A DNA stretch of 14,854 bases from CAYMKL01 sp964390805 (GTDB lineage: Bacteria; Chloroflexota; Anaerolineae; VGOG01), in contig CAYMKL010000154.1 of the NCBI GenBank assembly GCA_964390805.1, positions 1 through 14,854 of the forward strand, in the 5' to 3' direction. Each line of letters starts with the position of its first letter. Positions within the stretch are counted from its first letter, which is position 1. Both the position numbers and the translations under genes were made by a program. Below the pieces are notes generated by a model. It was given only the letters and a program-made list of their open reading frames with translations, had not been told where the DNA came from and did not search any database. This document shows positions 14,183 through 14,854 of this stretch, in pieces.

Positions 14183-14223
14183 ATGTAGGGCTGAGAGAGA
14201 AGCTGACGTTGTACCTGGAGAAA
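13919..14223 (+). repeat. Duplicated methyltransferase 3' end, copy 2
   Basis: This is the second copy of the direct repeat at 12996-13300, in the same orientation and offset by 923 bp. Through the stop codon there are 15 differences in 264 positions; six are silent and nine fall in eight changed codons. The left junction is sharp, just before the codons for CELDAAYF; on the right, similarity fades after the shared CTGGAGAA. Confidence 0.9.
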
Positions 14224-14354
14224 CTGCTAACGGGTTAGCGTCCGATTACGGTGATTATGTGGTCAATCCTGTCAAGTCGGAAGGACGTTGCCCGTCCGTT
14301 CCGCCTTCGAGCTTGCGAGAGCTTCACGCAACAAATATCCCGTATAGCGTGGTC

Positions 14355-14361
14355 AAGGAGG
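14355..14361 (+). promoter_or_regulatory. Shine-Dalgarno AAGGAGG of the secreted protein gene
   Basis: AAGGAGG lies 6 nt before the ATG at 14368 and marks a translation start that the longer overlapping frames do not share. Confidence 0.8.
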
Positions 14362-14367
14362 AAACAA

Positions 14368-14854
14368 ATGGTAAGAAGGAAGCTATGGTTCTGGAAAGCT
14401 GTGTTGCTTTGCGCCATTGTGCCTCTCATCGCCACCCTGCTGCCCTCACTGACCCTCCAGGCAACTCCCGCCTTGACCGACGGCTGGGTGATCGAATGTG
14501 TGGACTGCCCCAAGGGGCAGTTCTCGAATATGACAGATCGCAGCCTACGGCTGGACGCCAAAGAGCATCCCCACATCGCCTACGGCGGAGACAACCTGTA
14601 TTACGCCTGGCACGATGGGGGGAACTGGCACTACGAGACAGCGGATGACTCCCCTAGAGTCGGCACATACGCCTCCTTGGCCCTGGATGGGGACGAGTAT
14701 CCACACATCAGCTACTACGACAAAACCAACCACGACCTGAAGTACGTCTATCAAGATGCCTCCGGGTGGCACATTGAGATTGTGGACAGCGAAGGGCATG
14801 TCGGCTACTACACTTCCCTGGCCCTGGATGGGGACGACTATCCGCACATCACTT
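14368..14854 (+). CDS. Secreted repeat protein, 5' part only
   Basis: The frame is open from a well-placed ATG to the window end (162 complete codons). The N-terminus is a clear export signal: MVRRK followed by a hydrophobic stretch (about residues 11-30) with likely cleavage near LQA-T (32/33). Repeats of 44-47 residues follow, starting at about 59, 103 and 150, each opening S-L-x-L-D with PHI shortly after and containing aromatic-rich strands such as DLKYVYQDASGWHIEIVD (123-140). The pattern suggests a beta-propeller or similar all-beta extracellular domain; C44 and C47 are the only cysteines after the signal. Similar repeats are, to my knowledge, common in Chloroflexota surface proteins. 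No link to the defence genes is evident. Ligand and full length are unknown because the gene is cut. Confidence 0.8.
   Translation, partial: MVRRKLWFWKAVLLCAIVPLIATLLPSLTLQATPALTDGWVIECVDCPKGQFSNMTDRSLRLDAKEHPHIAYGGDNLYYAWHDGGNWHYETADDSPRVGTYASLALDGDEYPHISYYDKTNHDLKYVYQDASGWHIEIVDSEGHVGYYTSLALDGDDYPHIT

Overview
The window is GC-rich bacterial DNA dominated by one very large putative anti-phage locus on the + strand. The source is most likely a Chloroflexota (Anaerolineae-like) bacterium. That is an inference from the secreted protein with repeats of the type SLALDGDxYPHISYYD at the right edge, the pentapeptide-repeat gene, the GC-rich codon use and the scattered short palindromic repeats; no rRNA or marker gene is present to prove it.

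Layout. Bases 1-333 hold broken or unrecognised coding remnants. Bases 334-942 hold no convincing protein gene but are dense in signals: a hairpin terminator reading leftward (420-458), five direct repeats with a 22-23 bp period (565-665), an extended -10 promoter for the downstream genes (688-716), and a leader of about 220 nt. Opposite the start of that leader is a compact minus-strand transcription unit (promoter 826-798, two stem-loops, terminator ending at about 724) that I read as a candidate antisense small RNA. Three large genes follow: a 1731-aa DEAD/DEAH helicase fused to a DUF1998 zinc module and a C-terminal Vsr/DUF559-like nuclease-fold domain (943-6138); a 945-aa SNF2-family helicase of DrmD type starting 3 nt later (6142-8979); and, after a 284-nt gap carrying two separate inverted repeats, a 1331-aa N6-adenine DNA methyltransferase of the PglX/DrmMI/Eco57I type (9264-13259). 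Next come a pentapeptide-repeat gene (13408-13818), a 94%-identical second copy of the methyltransferase 3' end lying exactly 923 bp from the first, and a truncated secreted repeat protein running off the right end (14368-14854).

How the genes may work together. DrmD and DrmMI are the pair that defines class 1 DISARM, but the usual separate drmA (helicase), drmB (DUF1998) and drmC (phospholipase-D nuclease) are absent here. In their place is one giant helicase-DUF1998 protein resembling Druantia DruE in layout, with a nuclease-like domain added at its C-terminus. The simplest reading is a three-gene DISARM/Druantia-like system: the methyltransferase marks self DNA and the two translocases recognise and process unmarked DNA. 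The methyltransferase appears mosaic. Its target-recognition region has clearly lower GC than its flanks, and its conserved tail is duplicated downstream, as expected if specificity cassettes are exchanged by homologous recombination. None of the functional statements can be proven from sequence alone.
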